Positions 35,029 through 47,580 are shown, counted from the stretch's first letter. The stretch is 64,000 nt of DNA from Nymphaea colorata (GCF_008831285.2 NC_045144.1:24383716-24447715); one strand, 5' to 3'. Notes: generated from the letters alone by a model not told the origin. Made by a program: numbers and translations.

Positions 35029-35374
35029 AAGAATGAGGAATTTGTTTTTTCCTCTCCCATTGTTTTGCTCATTATGTTGATCTAAGGTCTTATGTTGACC
35101 CAGCACCATAAGACGATCCATGAAAGGGAACCTCATCCCCATGCAGTGCATGGTTGCATTAGGAGGCAGCGATATGATTCTCATCTCTTTTTATGGAGAA
35201 ACTTCAAGTGCTTCAGGATTTCCAAGCAATTCTCGTCTCTTCTCATCCCTTAGATTCCTTGCTTTCGCATCTTCATTACTACTAGTTATAATGATAATTA
35301 AAATTTATTTAATATACATGTTATTGAAATGTTACATTAATTTGTAAGCTCAACTTAATGAAGCAATATTCTGA

Positions 35375-35880
35375 CTTCCTGATGACATAAGAGATGATCA
35401 ATCTCTAAATGATGTCTTGTCATCGGGTATGGGGCCAGACAAATTTTGACGAATGCGTACTTATGGAATGAGGGTAAAACCATCACAATTTTTTGATGCA
35501 ATTTCTACTCAATGTGAACTAATGACACAAAATATGAAATTGGAAGAGTTTGGTGATCTATGCAATAAGGTGTATAAAGTAGAAAGTAACCATACTGACC
35601 AGATGTGTGAATTAGAAGCTAGACAAGCTGAAAAGGTACATGACTTGGAAGCCAGACATACAAAACAAATACATGAGTTACAAGTGTAAGTCCAATGTTG
35701 ATTGCAATTTTAGAACAATTAATTAGTAAAAATTCAATGAAATATGATAATTTTTTAATTTCTATGAATACTAGATAAGCATATGACTTGTTATGGCTAA
35801 CACTTCCCTTGTTCTTTTTATAGGTCTGAAGATGGCTTTAAATATCACGTGCATATTGGCTATGAAATTTTCTTTTTGTG
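35375..35880 (+). pseudogene. possible En/Spm (Transposase_24-like) fragment with intron
   Basis: The frame reads DDIRDDQSLNDVLSSGMGPDK, a stop, then RMRTYGMRVKPSQFFDA. This resembles the G-(P/T)-x-GRVR-(T)YG-G.-PT/S motif of Transposase_24 proteins in plant CACTA elements. An acidic/basic helical stretch follows (about 35560-35685: KVYKVESNHTDQMCELEARQ and on), likely coiled coil, as usual after this motif. A GTAAGT donor at 35686 and a TTTTTTATAG acceptor ending at 35823 would join the frame to SEDGFKYHV. The stop after GMGPDKF and the lack of other domains point to a relic. Alternative: fragment of an unrelated coiled-coil gene. Confidence 0.4.
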
Positions 35881-35889
35881 AAAAAAATT

Positions 35890-36820
35890 GTTTGGTGTCA
35901 ACCGATTTGAGCTTTACAACATAATTATAATTTGTAAATATGTTTGTGGAAATACACATCTTTTGACATGTGAAAGACTAGTTTGCATGTTACTGAAAGG
36001 TAGATTAGAAATATAACTTTTCCCCTCTCTGAAACATGCACTCTTATTCTAGTTTCAACAGCATTCTCTCTATCTCTCTGCAATTTCTGCTGATATGTTG
36101 GTATTTAGGTAAGGCATATAATCAAATCTAAACAAGGCCAACCAGGCAAGAAGTGGCAAGGAGCACTGGTATTGCCTTCTTTATCGTACCAGAGAGGTAA
36201 TTCTGCTGATACATAGCTCTTTTGGTTGAGAATGTGCCTTCCGGTATCCAGAATTCTCAAGGGGACTGCCATTGCAGCACTAACTTGCATCTTTGTTGTG
36301 GGTAATTGACTTTTTGCTGTTATCCCTAAGTTTCTTTCCCTTGCTTTCATATATGATTGCACCTACGATTAATGATGTTAATACTTATTGCTTCTTTCAT
36401 CTGAACTAAGTCTAAGTTTACCTTCTTGGCTATTTCATTTGAAGGCCATTGGTTTGAGGATGAATTGTTGAACTCGTGTAATTGGGTCCCTAAAGCATGC
36501 TATAGGGAACTCCACAATCACGAAGGAAATCATGTGCAATTGGGGAGTCATGATCTTGCATTTTCTTTCCAAGCTATACACATGGTGAGTTGCTGTGACT
36601 GTGGTCATGTACAAATTATCTTCTGTCCAGCATACAAACCAGCATGCACTAGGGGTAACTGTGGGCTTCCAAATCAGATTACACCATTCCATAGTAATTT
36701 CTTTCATCCCTACTCTACACCATATTTGTTTTCTAGACTAAATAGGTTGCTAACTATCCTTCCACCTCAGATTACCAGGACCTTGAGTGAATCTCATCCG
36801 ACATGCATTCCTTAGAACAT
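35890..36820 (+). other. unassigned interval with possible exon-like frames
   Basis: Two plus-strand stretches look a little like exons. At about 36231-36300, MCLPVSRILKGTAIAALTC is followed by GGTAATT. At about 36447-36581 an open frame after TTTGAAG ends at a strong GTGAGT donor and reads GHWFEDELLNSCNWVPKACY at its start. I do not recognise either, and the links between them are not established. They could be chance frames. Confidence 0.2.
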
Positions 36821-37890
36821 GAAATTTCAATAGAGCAGAGCTTTTTCTATACCGATGAATAGCCTTGATACTGAAACCCAGATCAGCTTCTACAAGACCA
36901 CGATAATCTGTAGGGATTGATTTGATCAATATTACACCCTGTCAAGTTTCTAGCCAAAAATTGGCTATATTTCCCTATTTAAATCCATCCAATCACTGTC
37001 CATGCATTCATTATGTTCCTGAATAAAGATGAGGATTAGTTCCAGTCTTACCATCGGAAGCACCTTTTAATTTCTTGAACTTAAGCCTGCAAATAGAGGA
37101 ACATAGGTTGTATCTGACACCACTATGCATCCTAGCAAAGCAAAGAAAAGCAAACTGGCCAAATTTGCCATAGATTCAATCCCTTAGATGTAAGAGATCA
37201 GACTGGAGATTTTGGAACATATCTTTCCAACCGATGAAATTGTAGTTAAGCGATGCCATCATCCACGTACCTATGAAATAAACAGGTCTGTTCCTCTATC
37301 CTTCTCCTTCTTCCGTATGTTATTCTACATATCCTGTAGGTTATGTCAAAATTTTCAAGATAATTTGTGCAATTATGTATTATACTAAAGCCAGCATAGT
37401 TAGCAACCTTTGACTTAGACTTGGATCGGCTAAAGACTGGGTCTCCGAGTTAGAGAGTTGACTTGGTGACTTGGCTGGGTCATGTCATAAATACTTATAG
37501 TGCCTTTTTTCCATAAATAGATGAATAAGGTAAGTCTGCTAGGACTTCATGTTTGATCGTCTAATCAACTAAAATTGAATAACATATAGTACGAGTATTG
37601 GTGTATGCTTAGTAAAGTTTGTCATATTTTACACTTCAAAAATAACAAACTTTTGATAGTGGTTCTATCTCTATCACGCACACACACACACACACACACA
37701 CAAAAGGGTCACAACCAGGGTTTGCCAAGTCAGTTAGGTTCATCAACTAATTATGTTCATTTTTATTGTGTGGTGTGCTTCAACTTGTACATCGGTATTC
37801 CCTCTTACTGTACAGGAGTTGATGCCACGATAACTCCAAATGAAAACTGATCACTTGTCAGGCTCCATTTCATCTGTTGCACCAATCCTC
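36821..37890. other. noncoding interval with a CA microsatellite
   Basis: No gene seen. (CA)n occupies 37677-37702. Confidence 0.5.
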
Positions 37891-38315
37891 TGTTGGATAG
37901 TGGCCATGAGCCCTATCCTCCTCTCATAACTGTGAGGAGATAGGCTTAAAAAAAAAGTTTTCAAACTGAAGATTTTCATTCTAAACAAACTTTGGTTTTA
38001 CATTATATTTTCCTCAAATCTCTCACTAGCCCTAGCTGGGCATATAGGAAAACCTATGAGGCTGGTTATATAAGCACAACAATACTCAAAATTGGGGCTG
38101 CATAGAAAGATTACCCGTTTTATGCCTCATGGAAGCAAACCCACAAATTCTCTCTGCTTCGATCTCTCTCTATTTGTTCTCTTGTTCAGTTGTTGCTGTT
38201 ACTTGCTGTTTTGGTGCTTTTACCACTCGTGCCCTCATCCTGAAGACTGCATTGGTAAACTTGCTCAGGACATAGAACGGATCAAAGGCTTCACTCCGCT
38301 GCAAAAACTCTAACA
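37891..38315 (+). repeat. copia-C LTR (5' LTR, rest of element lost)
   Basis: 425 bp, TGTTGGATAGTGGCCATG...CTCTAACA. A PBS follows after one base. The LTR aligns in opposite orientation with 50977-51429, so both belong to one family. Only some 80-100 bp of leader-like sequence follows the PBS before the sequence becomes unrelated, so the element was truncated. Confidence 0.88.
38067..38073 (+). promoter_or_regulatory. TATA box of copia-C LTR
   Basis: GGTTATATAAGCAC about 175 bp into the LTR. The corresponding site in the copia-E LTR (near 51220) is mutated to GGTTAGTAAGC. Confidence 0.65.
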
Positions 38316-38316
38316 G

Positions 38317-38328
38317 TGGTATCAGAGA
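38317..38328 (+). other. copia-C primer binding site
   Basis: TGGTATCAGAGA, initiator Met-tRNA type, one base after the LTR end. Confidence 0.88.
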
Positions 38329-38329
38329 C

Positions 38330-39540
38330 AAGGAGATCAATATCACCTGAAACAAGTAAATTTCAGACTCAGAAACTCCCTTAGAAACTTTTGGCATGTT
38401 ATGAGTTTCAAATATGGGTGGGCATCAAACTAGGTACTTGACAGGCATAAAGATGACGGTGGAACCCGGTCCAATAACTAAACGGGCTGAGCTTGAGCCA
38501 CCACAAGAGGTTCAAGATAGCCCGAGGCTCACATTGTCGAGCCTTGATCCCAAGCTTTAGTCGGGATAGGTTGGAGTGACAAGGCTGGCCGTTTCAATTA
38601 AATGTAGGTCCCAATAAATAGGCCAAATGCCATCAGCGATGGGATGGGTTTTTGTTGGTTACCCTGTCACTATATATTAGACACTTGAAAAACAAAAAAT
38701 TAAAATGAGAACGTGGAAACATGAAATAGTAAGATTGACCACAAAAGCAACTATGATGCCCTTCAGAATACTCTTCCTTAATACAAAGATAAATATACAA
38801 CCCTTGTTTTATTGACATACTAGGAAAATGCCTTTTGTTTGCATTAAAATTAATAAAATATCTATGTCACTAGCGAACCACTTGTTTGACTGTCAAATGT
38901 ATTGGGATGTGTTGTACATCAAGTAATAAAAACTGAAAAATAATTCAGGGGAAGAAACCAAATTATTAGCAATGTCAATTTTAGGCAAAAATAATAAATT
39001 CATTTATTGGCTACCAAAAGTTCACGTAATTCCAGATCTTTTGTGCACATGAAAACAGTCACTTGCTCACATGAAAAGAAAATTTTGATGCCTTCTGCTT
39101 ACATAATGAAAAACACTCCTGTCACATCTGATCGTAGCTCTTATTGACAAGCGGTGTTTGTATATCAAATGTCCAATGTGTTATCTTCTATTGCATTTTT
39201 TTCCCTCATGCTCCAACGTCTGCAGTCACTTTCCTACCAGTTCTTTTGACAAACCGTAACCAAAATACTACGGCTCACTTGCTATCTAATTCCCCCAGTG
39301 TTGGTTGGCTTTAACGATGATTCATTGTGCGGTGACAGTTTAACAACAAATATCAGTTTTAGGAATGGTTGAAAACCGTTCTTAAAATAGTGTGGATCGT
39401 TCCTAAAAATAATTAGGAATGGTCATGTTTTGGTTATATAGGTACTGTAACAAAATATCATAGCAATCCCACCATTCTCAAGAACCTATTAGAAGCACTT
39501 TCGGATGAGAGAGGGCTCCCAGAACCCTTTTACTGGCAAA
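38330..39540. other. noncoding interval with transposon-like debris
   Basis: 38415-38600 has GGGTGGGCATC plus GAGCTTGAGCC/GGGCTGAG words, like the ends of hAT elements. 39350-39430 has TTAGGAATGGTTGAAAACCG and GATCGTTCCTAAAA in inverted arrangement, like CACTA subterminal repeats. Neither has definable termini. Confidence 0.35.
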
Positions 39541-39599
39541 ACTAAGAAATGAGTATACAAAAAGTACAAAAGGAAATACAAAATCCACAGCATAAAGGT

Positions 39600-42500
39600 A
39601 CAATACAGAAGAAAAATCCCTCATGCTGGGTAATGATTCCATTCTACTGTGGAGTCATACATATCAAAAAATTTCAACAGATGCAAAGTCTTTTTTGCTG
39701 GATTATATTTCAAGAACACAAAAGAACATCCCTTGTGGACAAAAGGATGGAAATGGGAACCAGCTATATAGAATTCAATCATAACATTTTGAATATGATA
39801 ACTCCACTTCTTTGGCCCCCAAACAAAAGCAATCTGTCGCTGGAAATGTCTAGTGATCAAAAGTTACTAGCTGCATCTCTTACCTGCAATCTCCTATGTC
39901 ACGGCTTCACCTGGACAACTGCTTTAACACAAATACCATCTTTGGTTCTCATTACATATGAAATTCTTTGCATTTGTCCATTCTCTGTACAAATAAATTG
40001 GAACTCGAGTACTGAATTAGTAAAGTATGGTGAAGGATTCGGTGGAACTCCATTTCAACCAAGAGACTTTTGTTGCACTTTTTAGTCCAAACAACAATGG
40101 AGATGATATTTTGTTTTTGCTTTATACAAGCAAAGACTACCATTAGATAAGTATTTATCTCGTGTAATTGGTCCAAATTGACATGCCTTGCAACACCCAA
40201 AACAATAAATTAATCATGTTGCCTTGTTATAAACATTTAGGTCTAAAAATCCAACGCCATTCTCCTTATAAGGAATGCAAAGTGAACTCCAACTTAAAAT
40301 ACAAAATTTACATAAATTCGAGTTGTCTCCCCATAAGAAGCTGTTGCAATATCTCTCAATCAATTCTATCACCTACCTTTGAAATTTTTAAAGCCATCAT
40401 CCAATCACCAACTATTGATGGATTACATGTTTAATTAAACTACTTTTTCCTGTATAAGATACAAGATGGCCTTTCCAAAACTGCAAGATGTGATAATACC
40501 TTCTTCACAAGTGATCCACAGCTCCCCACATAAATCTTACCCGTGAAAAGTGGTAGTCCAAGGTATTGCACATATACTTTTGCTTCCTTCCAACCTAAAC
40601 ATCAATCTATAGCTTCCTGTGATTGTCATTAACTTTAAAATATGACAGTTTTTTTTTTCAATTAATTCTTAGCCTTGCCTTTAGGTCCATCTCTACTAGG
40701 ATGTTCTTTATACAACTAATAGAGTTTAGATCTAGTTTACAAACCATTATGACATCATGTGCAAAGAATTGACCTGCTAAGATGGAACTAGGTATTAAAG
40801 CTTTTAGCACTTTAACATTGTGCTGGCCACCTCCCTCCTTAGTCTTCTTGAAACATCTCATAATAATAATTAATAAGAATGGGGACAACAGATCCCCTTG
40901 TCTAATGCTTCTATCTACATCAACGGAAGAACCTTCATTACCATAGTTTAGCATTGCTAAACTAGCTGTAGACATGCATTTAAGGAGTCTATGAATCCAG
41001 GTGTCATTATGACCTAGTTTCTTTAAGGCTAATATGAGAAACTCACAAACTATACAATCATATGCTTTAGTAATGTCAAGCTTTAACATCACTGAACCAT
41101 CCCTGCTGTTTTGTAAGGAATTAACAAGCTCAAGGACCATAAGAATTTGTCTGTGGATATTTCTGCTGGTAAAAATTCACCTTGGTCATCAGCAATAAGC
41201 TAGCCAGTATAAATCTCATTCTAACTACCGTTATCTTTGCAATAATTTTGTAAAGGCAATTGGAAAGTGTAATTGGCCTAAAATCTTTAATGCTTACAGT
41301 ACCTTGAAATTTGGGATTCAATGTAAGTGAAAACAATTCATACTCTTAACCACTTCACCTATTTTGAAAAAATCAGCAATAACATCCATCATATCTTCAC
41401 CGATTATGTGCCAATAGAGTTTATAAAATTCAATAACCCATCAGGACCTAGCGTCTTCCCATTTTTCATGTGAAAAACAGCTCTCAAAACCTCGTATTTA
41501 CTCACAGGCCTCAATAGAAATTCATTCTCCACTGAAGTAATAGTGTGGCCATCTTTCAAATTATCAAGCATATCACATGTAGAAGAAAGGTTAATGTAAA
41601 GTTGTGTAAAACAATCTTTACATTGCTCATAAATCTTACTAGGGGTAGAAGCAACAACACCATTAACTTCATTAAAAGTCAAGTTGTACTTCTTGAATTT
41701 ATGGATAACATAGGCTTGAATAACATTGGAATTTTTGCCACCATCTGAGAGCCATTTCACTTTGGATTTCTGCATCCAAAAAGAATCTTCTTCTTCTAGA
41801 GCTGCATCCAACTCGTTATGCAAAAGATGCTCCAGATTAATTGTGCTCTTGCATCATGGAATTCATTCAACTAAATCTTATTTAACTCATTCTTTAAGGA
41901 TCGCACCCTAGACTCCCACAGAACCAAAACTGTTTTGGTTTCATTGAGGGATACAAAACTCGGTATTTTCCAATATGCTTAACAGTTTAACCATGCTATA
42001 TGGTTTATTCCATGCTTCTTTTACCATTGTTTTGCAATTTGCACGCAAGGTCCATGCAAAAAGAAAAAACCGAAACAAACATTTCCTGAAACTTTGCATC
42101 CCATATTTGTTTATGTGAGGAATAAGAGGCAAGCCGATGTAGTTCTAGGCAAAGTACATAAGCAGAAAGATGAATTCTCACATTTAGGATTGAGTAAGGC
42201 CCAATCCATTCTGCATTTAATGTTGCAGTCGAACCCCTATTATTATACCAAGTGAAGCTTTTCTTAGGATCATCAACAACATTTAAGTGGCGATTATTTA
42301 AGAAATTAGTAAAATCTCTACCAGAGCTTATATCTGTCTCTCTTTTTTATCCTTAGGTCCCATCTCAACATTCAAATCTCCCATAAGAGCTATAAGGCCG
42401 TCAACTTCTTCTATGAGCACTATTAGCTCAATTAACTGGTATCTTCTACTCAGTTTATTGGGATGTAGATAGACTCCCACAACAATAAAATTGAAATTAT

Positions 42501-42790
42501 ATTCTCTGCTTGCAAAGCACTTTAAATAAAAAAAGTAATAAATTTCACCAATACAATTTTTTCAACAGGACACCAACCACATATGATTCTTGCATGACAT
42601 AAACACAACCTATATTAGAGACAAAGGCATATCTAGCATGTCTACTCGTCCATCTATGAAAATTCACATCATTTAACATTGTATCAATTACAAAAAAAGA
42701 TTCAGGTTTAAACTATTGGAGATAGTTATTTACCACCCATTGGATCATCCTTCTGACTAGACCTCATATATTTCATGATAGTAACTTCAT
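39600..42790 (-). pseudogene. LINE (L1-type) ORF2 pseudogene: endonuclease, RT, 3' region
   Basis: ORF2 starts at the ATG complement 42788-42790 (MKLLS-NI-GL), the standard start of the APE-type endonuclease in plant LINEs. SRRMIQWVVNNYL, DVNFHRWTSRHARYAF and GCVYVMQES follow with frameshifts (42770-42360). 41823-41404 has SFWMQKSKVKWLSDGGKNS and MKNGKTLGPDGL. RT proper follows: FRPITLSNCLYKIIAK (about 41290), LKLDITKAYDCI, SIRQGDLLSPFLL (normally GDPLSP) and GQFFAHDVIM, where the catalytic FADD has become FAHD (41095-40735). Downstream are YLGLPLFTGKIYVGSCG (about 40565-40515) and SFLWGDNS (about 40340). ORF2 copies LINE RNA into nicked DNA. Many frameshifts make this copy inactive; no poly-A tail was seen at the left end. 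Confidence 0.85.
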
Positions 42791-42824
42791 GTCAAGAGCA
42801 ATGAATTTGAACTTCCCCAATAGT

Positions 42825-43013
42825 CAGGGCGGGCCAGAAATTTTTTTCTATGGGGCACTAAGCATACAGTTAACAAATTTTTAATTGGCTATGGGGAAGT
42901 GACTTGGGTCTGGTGGGGCTGTCCTATATAACTGAACCCACTAATTTAATCTTTCACATAATGGGCTTCATGGGGCATACACCCCACAATGTCCCCACTT
43001 ATCTACACCCCTG
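42825..43013. mobile_element. hAT-type MITE with perfect 8 bp target duplication
   Basis: 189 bp from CAGGGCGGGCCAG to CTACACCCCTG. The 8 bp ccaatagt flanks it on both sides (42817-42824 and 43014-43021) without a mismatch. Termini share CAGGG/CCCTG. No coding capacity. It inserted just 5' of the LINE ORF2 start. Confidence 0.85.
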
Positions 43014-43029
43014 CCAATAGTTAAGGGTG

Positions 43030-43389
43030 TATAGCAGTATGGAGCCTAACCCTTAATAGGATTCTCTAATATCCCGAGATCCAAATTTGCAATAAGTTGG
43101 CTAGCAGTTGCAAGAGGCAGCACCCCCTTGCCTGGAACGTTGAAGGTCATTTATGTAATCTGCCCTTTTGCGGGTTTACCCTAATCCCATATTTAGAAAG
43201 GGTGGTTTTCATTGTATTCATATTTTTTATTTTTCTTCTGTGGCAATGGAAAAACCCTATATGGCAGCGGACATAAGAGATCACTTGTCCTCGAACCACG
43301 TAAATCCTTCTGTCTTCTTCTTGTTCTTTCTCTTCTTCAGTTTTCTTCTCTTGTATGCACAAGAGAGTGAGAAAGCATAATTCCTAACC
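43030..43389 (+). repeat. probable 5' LTR of copia-D (left end uncertain)
   Basis: The right end is placed by CCTAACCA followed by TAGATATCAGAATCC, a mutated PBS (about 43390-43404; the ancestral form would begin TGGTATCAGA). CATATTTAGAAAGGG near 43188 could be a weakened TATA box. The left boundary is a guess, since no TG end or partner LTR is identified. Confidence 0.45.
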
Positions 43390-43439
43390 ATAGATATCAG
43401 AATCCAGTTCATGCTCGAGAGGAACAGTGGGAGCAAGGG

Positions 43440-45172
43440 CAATGGAAGAAGGGAAGGTAAAGACCGAGAAGTTCAATGGCAAGGTTTTGGAGGATGCAGT
43501 TCGAAGACTACATAATATCAACCCATCACTAGAGTGAAGCCAACAATAATGTCACATAAAAATTGGTAGGTACTAGACATATAGCCGCCCAAAGTCATTC
43601 ATTTGACACTAGCCAAGAACTCAACTTCAATATTGTCAATGAGAAGACAATCGTGGGTTTGATGAAGGTGCCAACAGATATGTGTGAAAAACCCTTTGCC
43701 TCAAATAAGGTTTATCTAATGTGTCGTTTATTTAATTTGAAGGTGACTAAAGGTGATTTCGTTACTGATCATATAAATGAGTTTAATGTGATTATATCTC
43801 AATTGAGTTCTGTGAATATTAAATTTTTATGACTAGGTTCAAGCTTTTATTCTTTTGTTGTCATCATCGGACAGTTGGGATGTGACCGTGACTGTAGTGA
43901 TTAGTTCTCATGGGTCTAAGAAGTTGAACTTTAGTAGTGTTTGAGACCTGATTTTGATCATAGATATTCGTAGAAGAGAAGTGTGAGAAACTTCGCTTCT
44001 TCTCTCAATATTCAAGGCAGGGATAGGATGAACTGTATTCAAGAGAGAGGTCGGTCAAAATCGAAAGGAATAAGTTAGTCCAAACCTTAAGAAGAATTAT
44101 GCTGGAACTGTGGAAAGCCAAGTCACTAAAAAAGAGATTGTAGATTATTGGAAGGGAAAATGAAAAACATGAAGGAGAGTACAAATATTGCCATAGAATG
44201 CATATATGAAGCCTGAGCATTGAGTCTACATAGCTTCATTGGATCCTGGATTTTAAATTCTGGTGCATCTTTTCACTTTACTTCATCTAAAAACAATATG
44301 CAAAATTATACTGCAGACAATTTTGGAAAGGTCTATCTTGCAAATGATGAACATTCAGACATTGTATGGAAGGGTGATGTCCATATATAGATGCAGAATG
44401 GGCATGCATGTATAGAAACTGGAGGTGTCAGTGATGTTTCAGATTGAGGAGAAATCTGAATTCTATAGGTCAGTTTGAAGTTGATGGGTACGTTATTACG
44501 TTTGTTGGAGGATGTTAGAAGATAACCAAAAATGCAATGATTGTAGCATGAGGCAACAAACTGGGTACTCTATATATAATTGGAGATCTAAATGACAGAT
44601 GCTGCAACAAAAATTTGATGACAGCTTGCTATTATAGCATTACAAGCTATAGAAGATGGACATCAAATGTGATGTACATATGAGTGAAAAACGAACCAAA
44701 ATTATGGCCGCTAAGAATAAATTGTCTAATCTGAAATCTATAGAAGTTGCGTTTTTCAAAATTGCATCTTCCAGAAGCAAGAAAGGGTCACCTTCTCTAA
44801 AGTCAGGCGACTATCAAAGAAGGATAAGTTGAAGTTAGTCCATATAGATGTTTGGCGTCCAGCTCTTGGTTGTTCCCTTGGATGATCATTCTATTATGTC
44901 ACATTTGTTGATGACTGCACTTGGAAGGTATTAGTTTGTTTTCTAAAAAACAAATCTGCTACTTTTTATACTTTGAAAAGGTGAAAGGCTGAAGTTAAAA
45001 ATCAAATTGGCAGGAAAGTGAAATGCATGCAATACAAATATAGAGGTGAATATGACAACAAGGAACTCAAGGACTTTTATGCTGAGATTCGGATAAAGAA
45101 AACAATTTCAAAAAGACCACGACTTGTTGAACTCATGCATAGAACCTTGAATGAGAGGGCTAGGAGCATGAG
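43440..45172 (+). pseudogene. copia-D gag-pol remnant, cut at 45172
   Basis: Gag begins near 43442 (MEEGKVKTEKFNGK, then a WKMQFEDYLH-like frame). Further pieces read SSSDSWDVTVTVVISSHGSK and LILIIDIRRREV (43855-43985), and a CWNCGKPSH-like knuckle is near 44105. Integrase is recognisable at 45018-45172 (VKCMQ-K-RGEYDNKELKDF and HRTLNERARSM). Between these, GAG-pre-integrase and integrase N-terminal text is present in shifted frames (44690-44950, SCSLG-SFYYVTFVDDCT-like). The frame is lost abruptly at 45173, where a CACTA-type terminus begins. RT and RNase H were not found downstream. Confidence 0.7.
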
Positions 45173-45300
45173 CACTACAACAATTCCCAGGTTTATGAAC
45201 GGGCCCTGAACACCATTTTCACAACTGGTCCTAAAACCATTGAATTGGTTTGAATACCATTTAATGCCTTCTCACCCTAAACCCTCACACTTTGCACATT
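45173..45300 (+). mobile_element. CACTA-type transposon terminus (left end only)
   Basis: CACTACAACAATTCCCAGG followed by TTTATGAACGGGCCCTGAAC, the usual CACTACAA terminus with GAACGGGCCC-type subterminal words. It breaks the copia-D integrase frame exactly here. The matching right end (…TTGTAGTG) was not found within the next few kilobases, so the length is unknown; the end given is only the recognisable part. Confidence 0.5.
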
Positions 45301-47580
45301 TCTAACTATTTCACCTTTTCCACCGTCTCCTTTCCCCTGATCTCCAATGCTTTTCCGATTCTCTGTCTCAGATTGTGTCTAACTTTATCAATTGCTCAGA
45401 ACTTCATCAAACACCAAACCATCATGGCCTTTGTGATATGCTAGCACCTTATCTATAGATCATAACTTCATCCAAGCCCCTGATCATGGACAATTCTGCC
45501 AGATCCTACATATGTACAACTTTGTTGATCATTTAGAATTCCATTCAAGACCCTAATCAGCATAGACTTCATGACATCATATACAAATTTGTGTTGAGAC
45601 TTCACAAGGTCATTCGCTCATTGCTTTCCCTCTTTCATGAGCTACTGGATTCCTCTTTTTCTCACTGCCGTTGCCACCACTGCCACATGTGTGGCTATCA
45701 TTCAGGTTCATCCTTACCATTGGACAGCTTGAAGTAGCTTCATTTGCCAGAGTTTTTTGATGTCAATACATTTTCGGTGAATGACGAGCAGTTGGAGGAT
45801 AGATGGTGTCATGTTCTGCCATGACTTTTTTTTTTGTTAGAGAAACAGTTGAAGGATAGATTCCTATTGCTTCTTCATCTGCTAGAGTCAGATATAGCTT
45901 CACACCTGTAATTATATATTGTGACTTTGTATTCTTCCTTGCAGTTTTTCTCCCTTCTTTAGATATTAAAAACCAAACAATTTTTAAAAACTTAGGTCGT
46001 TATTCTATTTAAAGCTCTATGATAGTTTTTTATTTATTTTATTTTAAGAATAGTTAAAAATACTTTTTGTCTTTACAATTAATTTTTTAATTAGTTCATT
46101 ATCCTTTGTTATTAATTACAATTTGGCGTTTTAATTCATGTAAGTTTAAATACATTTTTCTGCTTAGAACAATTGTTGGCATAAAAGGATTTATGATTGC
46201 CGTTACTTTTAGTATAATTTTTAAACATGGAGGAAATAAATTGTTTCACACTACATCTTTTTCATCTTTGTGAGCAGATGCCTAATGTTCTTCAACTCAT
46301 CACTTAACTACAACATATCAAATTATCGGTGGAGGTACCAAGAAGAAGGTAAGGCCAACGAGAGAAGACATCTAAACCATGCCGAGTCTGTAGCATATTT
46401 CAGCATCGCATCCTCCTTGTCCAGTCGATTGATATTATACCCCAAGCTCAGAAGGAGCACTAAACAATAAAATTTTATATTCCCAGCTATTCAACCAAGA
46501 AATTGCAATTGTCTTTACTAATGGAGCTTCATCCTTGCCAGAGACTCCCTTCATATCAAGGAGCTTTTTACCCTCCTCTTAACTACTTGGAGTCCTCTTT
46601 ACAAAGCAGAGATGTCTCTTCTCATTCTCTTAATCGCCAGTTAGTGTGGCATCAAATTGCCGGCCATCATCTGAAATGACAAAATTTCTTGCATTACATG
46701 TCGTTAACACCTTACAAAAGACGATGTTTTGTTCTTTCATAGAGAAAGTCTGCCCCTTATCTGTTTACTTGAACATTGGATTGTAGGTGGCTCATGTTTA
46801 AGACCCAAATGGAGGTGGACCTTGAACATCTCATAATCAAAAACTGGGGCTGAAAAGACTCCTATATGTATTGCTAGCAAAAATTGTCGGATGAGAGGTA
46901 TATTGATAAACACAAGAAGGATATATATTCCAAAATACTTGCATAGGAAACCAAATTAAACAACACAGCTTAAAATGAGTGTCTTCTTAATTTGCAATCT
47001 AACCTTGTAGATGTTAAGAGTAATATCAAGTGAGTCATTTTTCCATTATAAAGCTAACACAGTTAACAACTTTTGTAATAGCCAAGATATCGTGTGTGTG
47101 TGTGTGTGCGTTTGTCTTAAGAGAGAGAGAGAGAGAGAGATAGATAGAGAGATTTACTAGGTTGCATAGACAGAGTGGGTTTTTTTTATATTTCTTATGC
47201 ATTTTTCCTTCCAGATAAAGACATGGTAATGATTTCATCCATGACACACTTTGTATTTTCCCACCGATCATGTTTCATCTATAATTCTTCATCTTCCCTT
47301 TCATGTTGACTGACTGTACATAATTCCTATATTTTCTGAACTTATTGATCCAAATTCCCACATCATGGTAATGTTTTGATTGGGTCCTTACAGGCTATTT
47401 TGTTGGTTCTGCTGCTAGACAAAATGGTCTTAGAGTCTGGTTCTTCCAATTGAAGTGGTAGATGATTTATGGTTTGTGATTCTATTAATAAAGGAGTTAC
47501 TTATGTTAGTGGTAGTTTATGACAGATCTATTTTGGTCTTTTGATGTTCCCATATTTCTCTCTCTTTTTTTTTTTGCAAC
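45301..47580. other. unassigned interval, possibly CACTA interior then gypsy remnant
   Basis: Short frames only. It contains a TG/GA compound microsatellite (47092-47152). It lies between a CACTA left end and the gypsy chromodomain remnant, so some of it is presumably transposon interior, but no transposase, integrase or RT motif is readable. Confidence 0.35.
47092..47152. repeat. TG and GA compound microsatellite
   Basis: (TG)n at 47092-47108, a short spacer, then (GA)n at about 47120-47152 with GATA interruptions. Confidence 0.9.

Noticed and set aside
39549-40085. 178-codon plus-strand frame, one of the longest in the window
   Set aside because: No domain; it lies antisense to the 3' region of the minus-strand LINE, where motifs are readable just upstream.
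47370-47580. GYFVGSAAR-like text suggesting copia integrase C-terminus
   Set aside because: The similarity is a handful of residues with no continuation in any frame.
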